Assembly: GCA_036504895.1 (NCBI GenBank)
Contig: DASXUJ010000103.1
Span: forward strand, 1-60,734
Length of the DNA stretch: 60,734 nt
Source of the DNA: Syntrophorhabdaceae bacterium
GTDB lineage: Bacteria > Desulfobacterota > Syntrophorhabdia > Syntrophorhabdales > Syntrophorhabdaceae
Direction of reading: 5' to 3'
The notes below the pieces were generated by a model. That model worked only from the letters and a program-made list of their open reading frames with translations, did no database searches and had not been told where the DNA came from. Every line of letters begins with the position of its first letter. Position 1 is the stretch's first letter. Position numbers and translations under genes: made by a program. Shown here piece by piece: positions 51,598-59,839 of this stretch.

Positions 51598-52914
51598 ATG
51601 CCAAGCGATCGCTATGATACACCAAAAACACCAGTAGATCTTGATATAAGGAAACTGGATACTTTCAGGTATGACATGGACCATTGCATCAAGTGCAAAG
51701 GCTGCTATTGGGTCGAGCATACCTACATGCCGGGCGTGAATTGGTCGGTACGATGCCCGAGCAATTACTGGAACGATTTCGACTCTTATGGAGCTTTCGG
51801 TAAGATGAGAATAGGTCTCGGCATTATCGATAAGAAGCTGGAGTGGACCCCGAAGCTCCTCGAAATAGTCTACGCAGATCCTCTATGCGGCGCGTGCGAC
51901 GTAGCCTGCAAGCGTAACCTCGACCTTGAAATAGGTCTGACCCTCGAGGCTATGAGAGTAAGGGCAGTGCAGGACGGCGCGGGCCCGATGCCGGCGCACA
52001 AAGAGATTGCCAAGAACATCGCCACCAAACATAATCAATTCGGCGCTCCCCACGAGAACAGAAAGAAATGGATCACAAAAGACATCAAGGTTGCCGACAA
52101 AGCGGACATGCTCTATTTCGTCGGTTGTTCCGCCTCCTACAGACACCCTGAGATCGCGAAGGCGACGGCGAAGATCTTCAACGCCTCCAAAACGCCCTTC
52201 ATGCTGATGGCAGATGAGTGGTGCTGTGGAAATACCCTCTCCTCCGTCGGTATGCTCGACGAGGCCAGGGAGTTGGCGAAACGCAATATCGAAGCAGTAA
52301 AGGCATCAGGAGCGAAAAAAGTCGTATTGAGCTGCGCGGAAGGCTACCGCATGTGGAAAGTAGATTACCCGAAGCTCCTCAACATCAACACGGCAGACCT
52401 CGGTTTTGAGGTAATTCATCTGGTAGAGTTCGCCGATGCGGCAATCAAGGCCGGTTCGTTGAAACTCACCAAGCCCGTGGACGTACGATTTACCTACCAT
52501 GATTCCTGCGGCGTGAGCAGACTTGCCGATCCGTGGATCGAATGGAAAGGCACCCGGGGCTGGATGGGCTGTGTGGAGCCCGAACTGAAGAGAAGGCGCG
52601 GGACCAAGGGTCTCTATATCCAGACGAGAGACATCCTGAATGCCATACCCGGCGCAAAATTCGTCGAGATGCCCAGGACGAGAGAGAATGCGTTCTGCTG
52701 TGGAGCAGGCAGGGGGACCATGGAGGCCTATCCTGATCTCGCCTCAGTATCGGCAAAACACAGGATCGATGAAGTGAAGCATGTGAGTGCCGAGGCCGTC
52801 GTGGCCGCGTGTCCATGGTGCAAGAGCAATTTCTCCCAGGCAGTCAAAGAGAATGGCGACAGCGTGAAAGTAATGGATATTGCGGAGCTCATATCTGCCG
52901 CAGTTGAATTATAA
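51598..52914 (+). CDS. CCG-domain iron-sulfur protein (GlcF/HdrD-like)
   Basis: Protein of 438 residues with an N-terminal iron-sulfur region and two CCG-type blocks. CIKCKGC and a distant CP form the first site with an unusually long spacer; PLCGACDVACK forms the second. CCG block one is FVGCSASYR, EWCCGN and LSCAEGY (the usual CPxC is altered). Block two is complete: HDSCGVSRL, FCCGAGRG and CPWCKSN. It probably takes electrons from the two flanking flavoproteins and passes them to an Hdr- or quinone-linked acceptor. The start has AGGAGG. No membrane segment is seen. Confidence 0.88.
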   Translation: MPSDRYDTPKTPVDLDIRKLDTFRYDMDHCIKCKGCYWVEHTYMPGVNWSVRCPSNYWNDFDSYGAFGKMRIGLGIIDKKLEWTPKLLEIVYADPLCGACDVACKRNLDLEIGLTLEAMRVRAVQDGAGPMPAHKEIAKNIATKHNQFGAPHENRKKWITKDIKVADKADMLYFVGCSASYRHPEIAKATAKIFNASKTPFMLMADEWCCGNTLSSVGMLDEARELAKRNIEAVKASGAKKVVLSCAEGYRMWKVDYPKLLNINTADLGFEVIHLVEFADAAIKAGSLKLTKPVDVRFTYHDSCGVSRLADPWIEWKGTRGWMGCVEPELKRRRGTKGLYIQTRDILNAIPGAKFVEMPRTRENAFCCGAGRGTMEAYPDLASVSAKHRIDEVKHVSAEAVVAACPWCKSNFSQAVKENGDSVKVMDIAELISAAVEL

Positions 52915-52925
52915 GGAGGAAGGCT

Positions 52926-54536
52926 ATGAGTATAGTGAAAGCAGCTTACAATGCAATAGAGCAGGTAGTCGGGGCTAAATATATCTCCGAAGATCCGGCA
53001 CTGTGTGAAGGCTACCGCTCAGGGCCCGGAGGCTACGAGAGCGGTCTCGGATATGAGCGGGTCATGACCACCATTCCTCACGCGGTGGCATTACCGAAGA
53101 CAACCGAAGATGTACAGAAAATCGTAAAGATATGCAACCGGTATAAAGTTCCTTACGTACCGTACGCGACAGGTTTCTATGGCCCCCGTTCACACTGCCA
53201 TGTCGAAAACGAGCTTCTTATCGACCTGAAGAGACTCAATGACTTCGAAATCGACGAGAAACATTTCTGCATCAATGTCGGCGCAGGCGTGATCTACTCC
53301 CCGATCCAGCAGGAGTGCCTTAACAAAGGCGCTTATGTAGTTATCGGCGGCGGCGGCGCGCAGGCATCGGCGATCGCCAACCTGCTGGGCGACGGTTGGT
53401 CCCCTCTGAGCCACAGGATCGGCCTTCCCCACAGGCGTATTCTCGGAACTGAGCTCGTTCTGCCTGACGGCGAGCTGGTCAAGATGGGTTCCCTGGCGAA
53501 CGGTGACGACCCCTTCTGGGGCGACGGACCGGGACCGGACCTGAGGGCGATACTCAGGGGTTTCACGGGAGTCCGCGGCTGTCTCGGTATCGTGACGAAG
53601 ATGGCAATAAAGACCCTGCCCTTCCAGCCGGAGCCGCTCGTTCCCACGGGGATCTCTCCCAATACGGGACTTGCGCTGCCCACCAACCGCGTGAAATGGA
53701 TCAACTATCAGGTGCCGAGCAAGGCAGACCAGGTAAAGGCCATGTTCGAGGTGGGAAAGGCAGAGATTGCCGGCGCCATCACGAAGGTGCCTCTCTTCTG
53801 GCGCGCTATCAACAAGGCGGAGTGCAAGGAAGAGTTCTGGCAGTTGTGGGGCAAGGAGAACGAGGATACGATCAAGAATTTCTTCATCGTCCGCGTCCTT
53901 CTTATCGGCTACACCTCGGAAGAGCAGATGCAGTATGACGAAAACGTATTGAATGACATCATGGCCGAATGCGGCGCAGTACCCAGAGCAACGAGACCCC
54001 TCGATGAGTCGTGGATCAAGAATGCCGACTCCGCGGGTATGTGGCTCATGTGCGGTTCCTACGTGTCGGTCGATTATATTATCGAGTCTCTCTCTCAGGC
54101 GACGACTCATGGCGAAAGCTATGCGGAGACCAAGAAGAGATATACTCCGCCCCTTATGCCCGATTACGGCGATCCGGGCTGGTTCCAGAGCTTCGAGTGC
54201 GGCCACCAGGGATACTCGGAATTTCTCGTCTACTGGGATCAGGATGAGGACACCAACGGCGTCGACCAGTTCTATCTCGAAACCTCTAAGATGAACATCA
54301 GGGAGCGGTTCTATACCTCCCTGCTCGGACCTCACCAGCCCATGTACCTCACGGGCCCGATGTACGGACCGAATTACCACCAGTGGATGCTCAAAATAAA
54401 GGACGAATTCGATCCTCTGTGGGTATGCCATCCGCCGGTACCTCTGGCGCATGACGAGTTTGTGGACCGCGCCGAGTGGATGAAACCCATGAAGGACTGG
54501 GAAGCCCCGAAAGAGCTCCCCATGCCCAAGTGGTAG
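52926..54536 (+). CDS. FAD-linked oxidase (second, VAO-like)
   Basis: Flavoprotein of 536 residues, related to but longer than the 50130 product. The FAD_binding_4 domain reads ALPKTTEDVQKIVKICNRYK and YVPYATGFYGPRSH, with the pyrophosphate site IGGGGAQASAIANLLGDG. The substrate region (GVDQFYLETS; GPMYGPNYHQWMLKIKDEFDPLW) resembles vanillyl-alcohol/p-cresol-type enzymes in length, but I cannot confirm covalent-FAD residues by eye. The ending is rich in Trp and Pro. It closes the three-gene operon before a terminator. The two flavoproteins may be isoenzymes or a heterodimer; an aryl-alkyl oxidation is only a hypothesis. Confidence 0.85.
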   Translation: MSIVKAAYNAIEQVVGAKYISEDPALCEGYRSGPGGYESGLGYERVMTTIPHAVALPKTTEDVQKIVKICNRYKVPYVPYATGFYGPRSHCHVENELLIDLKRLNDFEIDEKHFCINVGAGVIYSPIQQECLNKGAYVVIGGGGAQASAIANLLGDGWSPLSHRIGLPHRRILGTELVLPDGELVKMGSLANGDDPFWGDGPGPDLRAILRGFTGVRGCLGIVTKMAIKTLPFQPEPLVPTGISPNTGLALPTNRVKWINYQVPSKADQVKAMFEVGKAEIAGAITKVPLFWRAINKAECKEEFWQLWGKENEDTIKNFFIVRVLLIGYTSEEQMQYDENVLNDIMAECGAVPRATRPLDESWIKNADSAGMWLMCGSYVSVDYIIESLSQATTHGESYAETKKRYTPPLMPDYGDPGWFQSFECGHQGYSEFLVYWDQDEDTNGVDQFYLETSKMNIRERFYTSLLGPHQPMYLTGPMYGPNYHQWMLKIKDEFDPLWVCHPPVPLAHDEFVDRAEWMKPMKDWEAPKELPMPKW

Positions 54537-54590
54537 GAAGTTGCTGAGAAAGATATCGGCATGAGCCGGTAGAGCACCTTACGTTCTGAG

Positions 54591-54625
54591 ACTGGGCAGG
54601 CTTCTCATCAATGGGCCTGTCCAGT
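54591..54625 (+). terminator. Terminator of the FAD-oxidase operon
   Basis: An 11-bp stem with one G-T pair (54591-54601 and 54615-54625) is followed by TTTCTT. Confidence 0.8.
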
Positions 54626-54655
54626 TTTCTTGAGCGTCAGACCGCCGCGAGAGTA

Positions 54656-54675
54656 CTGTTCATAATTATGAACAG
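54656..54675. promoter_or_regulatory. Perfect 20-bp palindrome, likely operator
   Basis: CTGTTCATAATTATGAACAG is a perfect inverted repeat with no spacer. It is centred about 42 bases upstream of the -35 box at 54705, a common place for an activator. I find no equal site elsewhere in the window and cannot name the regulator. Confidence 0.7.
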
Positions 54676-54704
54676 AAAGTTATGGAAAGGGATTACAAAA
54701 TTAC

Positions 54705-54734
54705 TTGATATACGGATAAAACATATTGTATACT
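54705..54734 (+). promoter_or_regulatory. Promoter of the molybdenum hydroxylase operon
   Basis: TTGATA (54705-54710), 18 bases and TATACT (54729-54734). It is about 124 bases before the first small gene. Confidence 0.65.
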
Positions 54735-54857
54735 CAAAATGCCGGGTGAATTCGGGTGCCTAATATAACAACGGAAACAGCGGCGGAAGACAAGCCGATA
54801 TTATAAATTGGGTTCAAATTAGACACAATAAAGTATGCGTTTGAAGGAGGTGACAAG

Positions 54858-55118
54858 ATGACAAAAGTTTCAACTGCCTGCCCATTTTCAAGCCGGTCGT
54901 GCCGTGAGTGCCCGATCTATATCGGCAGGCACTCACAGCTTTGTATTGCAGCGCGATATCAGAACGGAGTGAAGCCGAAGCCCACGTATGGGTGTACCCA
55001 TCTGAAATTCGAGTTTCCTTCGGAACTCGTGTACAGCGAGAAACGATGCACAAACCTTGAAGACAGAGATGAAAACCTCAATGAAGCAAAGATAGTATGG
55101 AAAGGCGAAAAAACGTGA
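54858..55118 (+). CDS. Small Cys-rich protein, unknown function
   Basis: An 86-residue protein with six cysteines in a tight pattern: CPFSSRSCRECPIY, LCIAARYQ, YGCTHL and RCTNL. This could hold a zinc or iron-sulfur site. It has no signal peptide or membrane span. The ribosome site AAGGAGGTGA (54844-54853) is an unusually perfect anti-Shine-Dalgarno match, so translation should be high. It stands first in the molybdenum hydroxylase operon. A role in cofactor handling or as a small electron carrier is conceivable, but I do not recognise the family. Confidence 0.75.
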   Translation: MTKVSTACPFSSRSCRECPIYIGRHSQLCIAARYQNGVKPKPTYGCTHLKFEFPSELVYSEKRCTNLEDRDENLNEAKIVWKGEKT

Positions 55119-55223
55119 CCTACAGGTATTAGTCCCCGGACATTCCGGTTTGCCCGTTCGGACTATTCAAAAATGACGAAGTACAGCTGAGGACAGCGAA
55201 AGTCTTATGGAAAGGAGATAAGC

Positions 55224-56093
55224 ATGATACATGATTTTACGTACCTTAAACCCGGCACGGTTCAGGAAGCCCTGGCCATGCTCACCGACCACGTGGATGA
55301 CTGTAAGATTATCTGCGGCGGCCAGTCACTTCTTATCGTCATGCGGCAGGGCCTTATCGTAGTGAACTACCTGATCGACATCAAGGGATTGAAAGAACTT
55401 GATTACATCAAGTACGACGACAAAGAGGGCCTCAAAATTGGCGCAACGACGACCCACAGATCCATCGAATTCTCAAAACTGCTGAAAGAGAAGTACCCGA
55501 TCCTGCCAAAAATGGAAGAAAGGCTCGCCTCTACGCAGACCCGTAACTGGGGAACAATCGGCGGCAACCTTGCTCACGCCGATGCGGCCGGCGACCCGGC
55601 TCCCGTTCTCATTACTCTTGGCGCAAAAGTAAAGGTAGCATCCAAGAAGGGCGAGAAGGTTTATGATCTCGGAGAGTTCTACACCGACCTGTTCGAATCA
55701 GCCATGGAACATGACGAAATGATCGTCGAAATCCAGGTTCCTCCTATGGCCCCGAAGACCGGCTGCGCATACAAGAAGTTCAACCTCCTCCAGAACGACA
55801 TGGGCGTTGTGGGTGTGGCTGCGAAAGTGACGGTCGATGCAAGCGGAACCATCACTGACGCAAGAATCGTTCTCGGTAACGCAGGCGTGACCCCGATCCG
55901 TGCGACAAGCGCAGAGAAGGTTCTCATCGGAAAGAAACCCGATGACGCAATTTTTGCAGCGGCCGGAGAAGCAGCAGGCGCCGATGCAGACCCTGTGTCC
56001 GATATCCACGCGTCCGACGACTTCAGGCGCCACCTGATCAAAGTCCTGTCTAAGCGCATGGCAAAGCAGGCCTGGGAACAGGCAGTGAAATAA
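55224..56093 (+). CDS. Molybdenum hydroxylase FAD subunit (CoxM-like)
   Basis: Medium subunit, 289 residues, that binds FAD. The first FAD site is KIICGGQSLLIVMRQGL, the second TRNWGTIGGNLAHADAAGD. The C-terminal CO-dehydrogenase-flavoprotein domain runs to the end. It lacks the roughly 40-residue insert with four cysteines that carries the extra [4Fe-4S] cluster of 4-hydroxybenzoyl-CoA reductase, so electrons should flow the usual way, out to an acceptor. AAAGGAGATA precedes the ATG. Subunit order (M, S, L) and tight spacing show a single enzyme. Confidence 0.92.
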   Translation: MIHDFTYLKPGTVQEALAMLTDHVDDCKIICGGQSLLIVMRQGLIVVNYLIDIKGLKELDYIKYDDKEGLKIGATTTHRSIEFSKLLKEKYPILPKMEERLASTQTRNWGTIGGNLAHADAAGDPAPVLITLGAKVKVASKKGEKVYDLGEFYTDLFESAMEHDEMIVEIQVPPMAPKTGCAYKKFNLLQNDMGVVGVAAKVTVDASGTITDARIVLGNAGVTPIRATSAEKVLIGKKPDDAIFAAAGEAAGADADPVSDIHASDDFRRHLIKVLSKRMAKQAWEQAVK

Positions 56094-56114
56094 GGGTAGG
56101 GAGGCATAGACGAT

Positions 56115-56600
56115 ATGGAAAAATATGAGATAAAGTTATCAGTCAATAAAGTGGAATATGAGATTTACATCAACCCCAAGACTCTTCTCGTCGAGGCTAT
56201 CAGGGATTTCATAGGCCTTACGGGAACGAAGAGGGGTTGTGAGACGGTCTCCTGCGGCGCATGCACCGTGCTGGTAGACGGCGCTGCGGTCAAGGGATGC
56301 TCAGTGCTTGCCATGCAGTGCATAGGCAAGGAGATCACCACGTCCGAGGGTCTCGAGACGAACGGCAAGCTGGCTCCGATCCAGAAGGCCTTTCTCGACG
56401 AGGGCTCCTATCAGTGCGGTTTCTGCACATCCGGTATGCTCATGGCAACTACCGGGCTGTTGAACGAGACCAAGAACCCTTCACCCGACGAAATCAAAGA
56501 AGCTATTGAAGGAAATATCTGCCGCTGCACAGGTTACAATAGTATAGTTCGTGCTGTCGAGCGAGTGGCAAAAGGTATGTACAAGGAGGATTCACTATGA
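56115..56600 (+). CDS. Molybdenum hydroxylase 2[2Fe-2S] subunit (CoxS-like)
   Basis: Small subunit of 161 residues with both [2Fe-2S] clusters: the plant-type N-terminal site GCETVSCGACTVLVDG...GC and the helical C-terminal site CGFCTSGM and CRCTGY. It links the molybdenum and FAD subunits. Its length equals that of the small subunit of 4-hydroxybenzoyl-CoA reductase, but also of many aldehyde and CO-type enzymes. The last four bases overlap the large-subunit gene. Confidence 0.95.
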   Translation: MEKYEIKLSVNKVEYEIYINPKTLLVEAIRDFIGLTGTKRGCETVSCGACTVLVDGAAVKGCSVLAMQCIGKEITTSEGLETNGKLAPIQKAFLDEGSYQCGFCTSGMLMATTGLLNETKNPSPDEIKEAIEGNICRCTGYNSIVRAVERVAKGMYKEDSL

Positions 56601-58906
56601 CAACCACGAGTCTAGCGAAGGAAAAATTACACGTTATTAATACTCACGTCCACAATATCGACGGTTGGGCGAAGGTAACGGGCCGCGCCACATACAGCTT
56701 TGACGTAAAGCTGCCCGGTATGCTCTATGGAAGAATCCTCCGGAGCCCCCATCCCCACGCAAAGATATTGAAGATAGACGCAAGCAAAGCCCTCGCCATG
56801 AACGGCGTAAAGGCTGTAGTTACCGGAAAGGACACCCTCGGCGTAAAACAGGGTATCTGGCGTCGGTTCAACGAGCTCTGCGATGAGCAGATCCTTCCTG
56901 TAGAGAAGGTCCGCTACATCGGCGAGCCGGTATGCGCAGTCGCAGCGACGACTGACGAGATCGCAGAGAAGGCCCTCGACCTCATCGAAGTAGAGTATGA
57001 GGTTCTCGAAGGCGTATTCGAGCCTTATGAGGCAATGAAGAAAGGCGCCCCCGAGCTTCACGACGGCGTCGAGAGAAACATCAACGTCACCCGCCACATC
57101 GAGTGGGGCGATGTTGAGACCGGATTCGAAAAAGCAGACTACATCAGGGAAGACCACTTCTTCTGCGGCGGCCAGGCACATATGTGCATGGAGACAAGAG
57201 CGGCAGTAGCAAGCTTCACCCCTGACAAGAAACTCACCATCTGGCACTCAAACCAGTCCGCATATTATATGCAGGGCCTTATGGCAGGCGTTCTCGGCAT
57301 GAGAGAGGGCGACATCCGCGTGATCGCACAGTACGTGGGCGGCGGGTTCGGCGGTAAGTTCGAGCTCGACGGCGCAATCTTCTGCTCCTCCATCCTCAGC
57401 ATGAAGACTTTCAGGCCTGTAAAAGTTATCTATTCAAGGGAAGAAGACTTCATCGCTTCCAAGCGCAGGACCCCCATGCACTACTGGGTCCGCACCGGCG
57501 TCTCCAAAGACGGTAAGTTCCTCGCCCGTGAGTCCAGGGTCGTGAGCAACGGCGGCGCATACACCGGTATGGGCGCAACAGCTCTCTACCTGACGGGTTT
57601 CTTCCACTCCTTCCCCTACAGATGGGGCGGATACCGTTATGACGGCTACAGGGTTTACACCAATACCCTTCCGTCAACCTCCATGCGCGGATTCGGCGCA
57701 CCTCAGGCCCTGTTCTGCTCCGAGCAGCAGCTCGAGTGGATCGCCAACGACCTCAAGCTCGATCCGATCGAAATGAGGCGCCAGAACGGTCACTATGCCG
57801 GCTACGAAGTCCCGGGCCAGGCATTTATCGCAAGCTGCGGTCTTGACGAAGCCTTCACGATCATGCAGGAATGGCTCGACAAGAAGAAAGCGGGCGGCCT
57901 GCCTGCCAACAGAGGTCTCGGCTTCTCGGCTGCGGGTTTTATGTCAGGCGGTATCTTCAACTGGTTCGACACACCCTATTCATTCTCGTCAGCAGTAGTA
58001 ACCATCAACCAGGACGCGACCGTTGAGCTTCATATCGGCGCTACCGAAATCGGCCAGGGCTCGAACACCACGATGGCAATCATCGCGGCAGAGACCCTCG
58101 GAGTAAAGGTTGAGGACATCAAAGTACACTCAGGCGACACCGACCATTGCCCGGCTGACCTCGGCGCATGGGGTTCCAGACAGACCCTCATGACCGGTAA
58201 TGCCACGAAGAGGGCATGCGAGGATGCAAAAAACCAGCTTCTCGAGTTCGCACTCGCGAAGATGGGCCTGAACATCGTGTATGACCTGGACATCGCAGAT
58301 CGCTGGGTACATATCGTAGCCCGTCCGGAAAGGGGCATGCCCTTTGAAGAACTGGTAAAGATTGCACTTCGCGGCAAAGACGGCCAGAGGATCGTCGGCA
58401 GGGGCTACTACACTCCTCACCGGAAGGGTATGATCTCCCCTGCGTACAGCTACATGCTTCAGGGCGTCGAAATCGAAATCGATCAGGAAACCGGAAAGAT
58501 CGACCTGATCGACAGCCTTACCGCGCATGACTGCGGCACTCCCATCAACCACCTGGGCCTCATCGGCCAGTTGGAAGGCGCCTTCTCGATGGCAGCCGGC
58601 TATGGCTACCTCGAGTACATGCCGTATGAAGATGGCAAGCTCATGAACCCGAACCTGGTCGACTATAAGATGATCAGGGCCACGGAAATGCCTCCTACCC
58701 CGATCGCCGAGATCGACACCTACGAGCCGGAAGGTCCCTACGGTGCGAAGGAAGCAGGCGAAGGTCTGACCAACCCGACGGCAGCCGCCATTGGGAACGC
58801 AATCTTCAACTGCCTCGGAATCCAGATGAAGGAATGCCCGATCAGGCCGCATATGGTCGTGGAAGCCCTCAGGGAAAAAGCTGAGAAAGAGAAAGCAGGG
58901 AAGTAA
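56597..58906 (+). CDS. Molybdenum hydroxylase large catalytic subunit
   Basis: Molybdopterin-binding subunit of the xanthine-oxidase family, 769 residues. It has GGGFGGKFE near the cofactor, the RGFGAPQ loop at about residue 365 that CO dehydrogenases replace with a selanylcysteine loop, GATEIGQGSN, and the catalytic glutamate loop GPYGAKEAGEG. It is therefore not a CO dehydrogenase. Typical substrates are aldehydes, N-heterocycles and aromatic CoA esters. The start follows AAGGAGG and overlaps the small subunit. No XdhC/CoxF-type maturation gene is seen in the window. Substrate unknown; an aromatic aldehyde or CoA ester would suit the setting (inference). Confidence 0.94.
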   Translation: MTTTSLAKEKLHVINTHVHNIDGWAKVTGRATYSFDVKLPGMLYGRILRSPHPHAKILKIDASKALAMNGVKAVVTGKDTLGVKQGIWRRFNELCDEQILPVEKVRYIGEPVCAVAATTDEIAEKALDLIEVEYEVLEGVFEPYEAMKKGAPELHDGVERNINVTRHIEWGDVETGFEKADYIREDHFFCGGQAHMCMETRAAVASFTPDKKLTIWHSNQSAYYMQGLMAGVLGMREGDIRVIAQYVGGGFGGKFELDGAIFCSSILSMKTFRPVKVIYSREEDFIASKRRTPMHYWVRTGVSKDGKFLARESRVVSNGGAYTGMGATALYLTGFFHSFPYRWGGYRYDGYRVYTNTLPSTSMRGFGAPQALFCSEQQLEWIANDLKLDPIEMRRQNGHYAGYEVPGQAFIASCGLDEAFTIMQEWLDKKKAGGLPANRGLGFSAAGFMSGGIFNWFDTPYSFSSAVVTINQDATVELHIGATEIGQGSNTTMAIIAAETLGVKVEDIKVHSGDTDHCPADLGAWGSRQTLMTGNATKRACEDAKNQLLEFALAKMGLNIVYDLDIADRWVHIVARPERGMPFEELVKIALRGKDGQRIVGRGYYTPHRKGMISPAYSYMLQGVEIEIDQETGKIDLIDSLTAHDCGTPINHLGLIGQLEGAFSMAAGYGYLEYMPYEDGKLMNPNLVDYKMIRATEMPPTPIAEIDTYEPEGPYGAKEAGEGLTNPTAAAIGNAIFNCLGIQMKECPIRPHMVVEALREKAEKEKAGK

Positions 58907-58938
58907 GACTAATACCTAATGCCTAAAGGAGGTATACA

Positions 58939-59172
58939 ATGGCAATAGAATTAAAATTTAAATGTCCTGTTTGCGGCAAGCAGTATGAGATAAGCCTGCA
59001 GGCAGCACGCCATATATTCGGAACGGGCGACAAGAAGCACCGTGACTGGGTGGATGCACAGGGCGTAAACTTCAAAGACCTTCTGGTCGAGCAGGCCCTG
59101 AATCCCGGTAATGCCAGCTATCAGATCGTAGCCGATCTCGTTGAGAAAGCACAGGCAAGCCTGAAGAAGTAA
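58939..59172 (+). CDS. Small zinc-ribbon-like protein, unknown function
   Basis: A 77-residue protein with one CPVCGKQYE motif at the N-terminus (a single pair, so possibly a half site in a dimer), followed by a charged helical part. It has an AAAGGAGGT ribosome site and is in line with the molybdenum hydroxylase genes and the CoxG-like gene. It may aid assembly of that enzyme; no family is recognised. Confidence 0.7.
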   Translation: MAIELKFKCPVCGKQYEISLQAARHIFGTGDKKHRDWVDAQGVNFKDLLVEQALNPGNASYQIVADLVEKAQASLKK

Positions 59173-59209
59173 GGAAAGAATCAGTCATTTTTGAATAGAG
59201 GAGGCTTTC

Positions 59210-59662
59210 ATGTTAATTGAAGGTGGATTCACACTCAAAGCACCGATCGAGAAGCTGTATGATTTCCTTATGCAGCCTGAGACCGTGATGACCTGCATAC
59301 CCGGTACGGAATCGGTGAAGGTTATCGACGATAAGAGCTTTGAAAGCGTAGTGAAACAGCGCGTAGGCATCATCTCGGTAAAGCTGAAGTTCGTCACGAA
59401 GACGGTAAAGGCCGAGAGACCTACGTATGCCCAGTTTGAGGGCGAAGGCGAGGACATGACGAAGCTTGGACACTTCAAGCAGAAAACCGAGCTTTTCCTC
59501 AAAGAAGTCGCTCCCGGCGAAGTCGAGTTCTCCTATAAAGTCGATGTGGCTATCGTAGGAAAGCTGGCAATGTTCGGCGACCGTGTCATGAAGCAGAAAG
59601 CAAAAGATACAGAGAAGGTTTTCACCGCCAACCTGCAGGAAAAACTGAAGGCAATGGCATAA
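59210..59662 (+). CDS. CoxG-like SRPBCC protein
   Basis: A 150-residue protein of the CoxG/SRPBCC (START-like) family: GGFTLKAPIEKLYDFLMQPE opens the fold and the helix-grip pattern continues with VMTCIPGTESVKV and GKLAMFGDRVMKQKAK. CoxG proteins accompany molybdenum hydroxylases; in CO dehydrogenase it helps attach the enzyme to the membrane or bring quinone to it. Here it is the last gene before a terminator. GAGGAGG precedes the ATG. Confidence 0.88.
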   Translation: MLIEGGFTLKAPIEKLYDFLMQPETVMTCIPGTESVKVIDDKSFESVVKQRVGIISVKLKFVTKTVKAERPTYAQFEGEGEDMTKLGHFKQKTELFLKEVAPGEVEFSYKVDVAIVGKLAMFGDRVMKQKAKDTEKVFTANLQEKLKAMA

Positions 59663-59690
59663 CAGGACCTTTTCAAAAAGGCCGTTAAAA

Positions 59691-59724
59691 GAGGGTTTCC
59701 CGAAAGGGAGACCCTCTTTTTTTT
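59691..59724 (+). terminator. Strong terminator of the molybdenum hydroxylase operon
   Basis: An 11-bp stem (59691-59701 and 59706-59716, one G-T pair) with a GAAA tetraloop is followed by eight T residues: a textbook intrinsic terminator. Confidence 0.95.
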
Positions 59725-59756
59725 CAACCCTTTCTCCTGGAAAGGCGGCTCATCTG

Positions 59757-59786
59757 TTGATTTGATGTGGTAGTGATATGTAGAAT
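59757..59786 (+). promoter_or_regulatory. Candidate promoter of folD
   Basis: TTGATT (59757-59762), 18 bases and TAGAAT (59781-59786), 53 bases before the folD start. A second TATAAA at 59794-59799 lacks a -35 partner. Confidence 0.5.
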
Positions 59787-59839
59787 GATATGGTATAAAA
59801 CGGTACGGGAACGGACCCCCATACCCCAAAGGAGCAACC

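Noticed and set aside
53190-54452. Long reverse-strand open frame opposite the second FAD-linked oxidase
   Set aside because: No motifs, Arg/His-rich composition, and the forward strand encodes a clear flavoprotein.
55224-58906. Assignment as 4-hydroxybenzoyl-CoA reductase (hcrABC/hbaBCD)
   Set aside because: Subunit sizes of the S and L chains fit, but the FAD subunit lacks the four-Cys [4Fe-4S] insert that defines that enzyme.
56597-58906. Assignment as aerobic CO dehydrogenase large subunit
   Set aside because: The active-site loop reads RGFGAPQ rather than the AYRCSFR type of CoxL, despite the CoxG-like neighbour.
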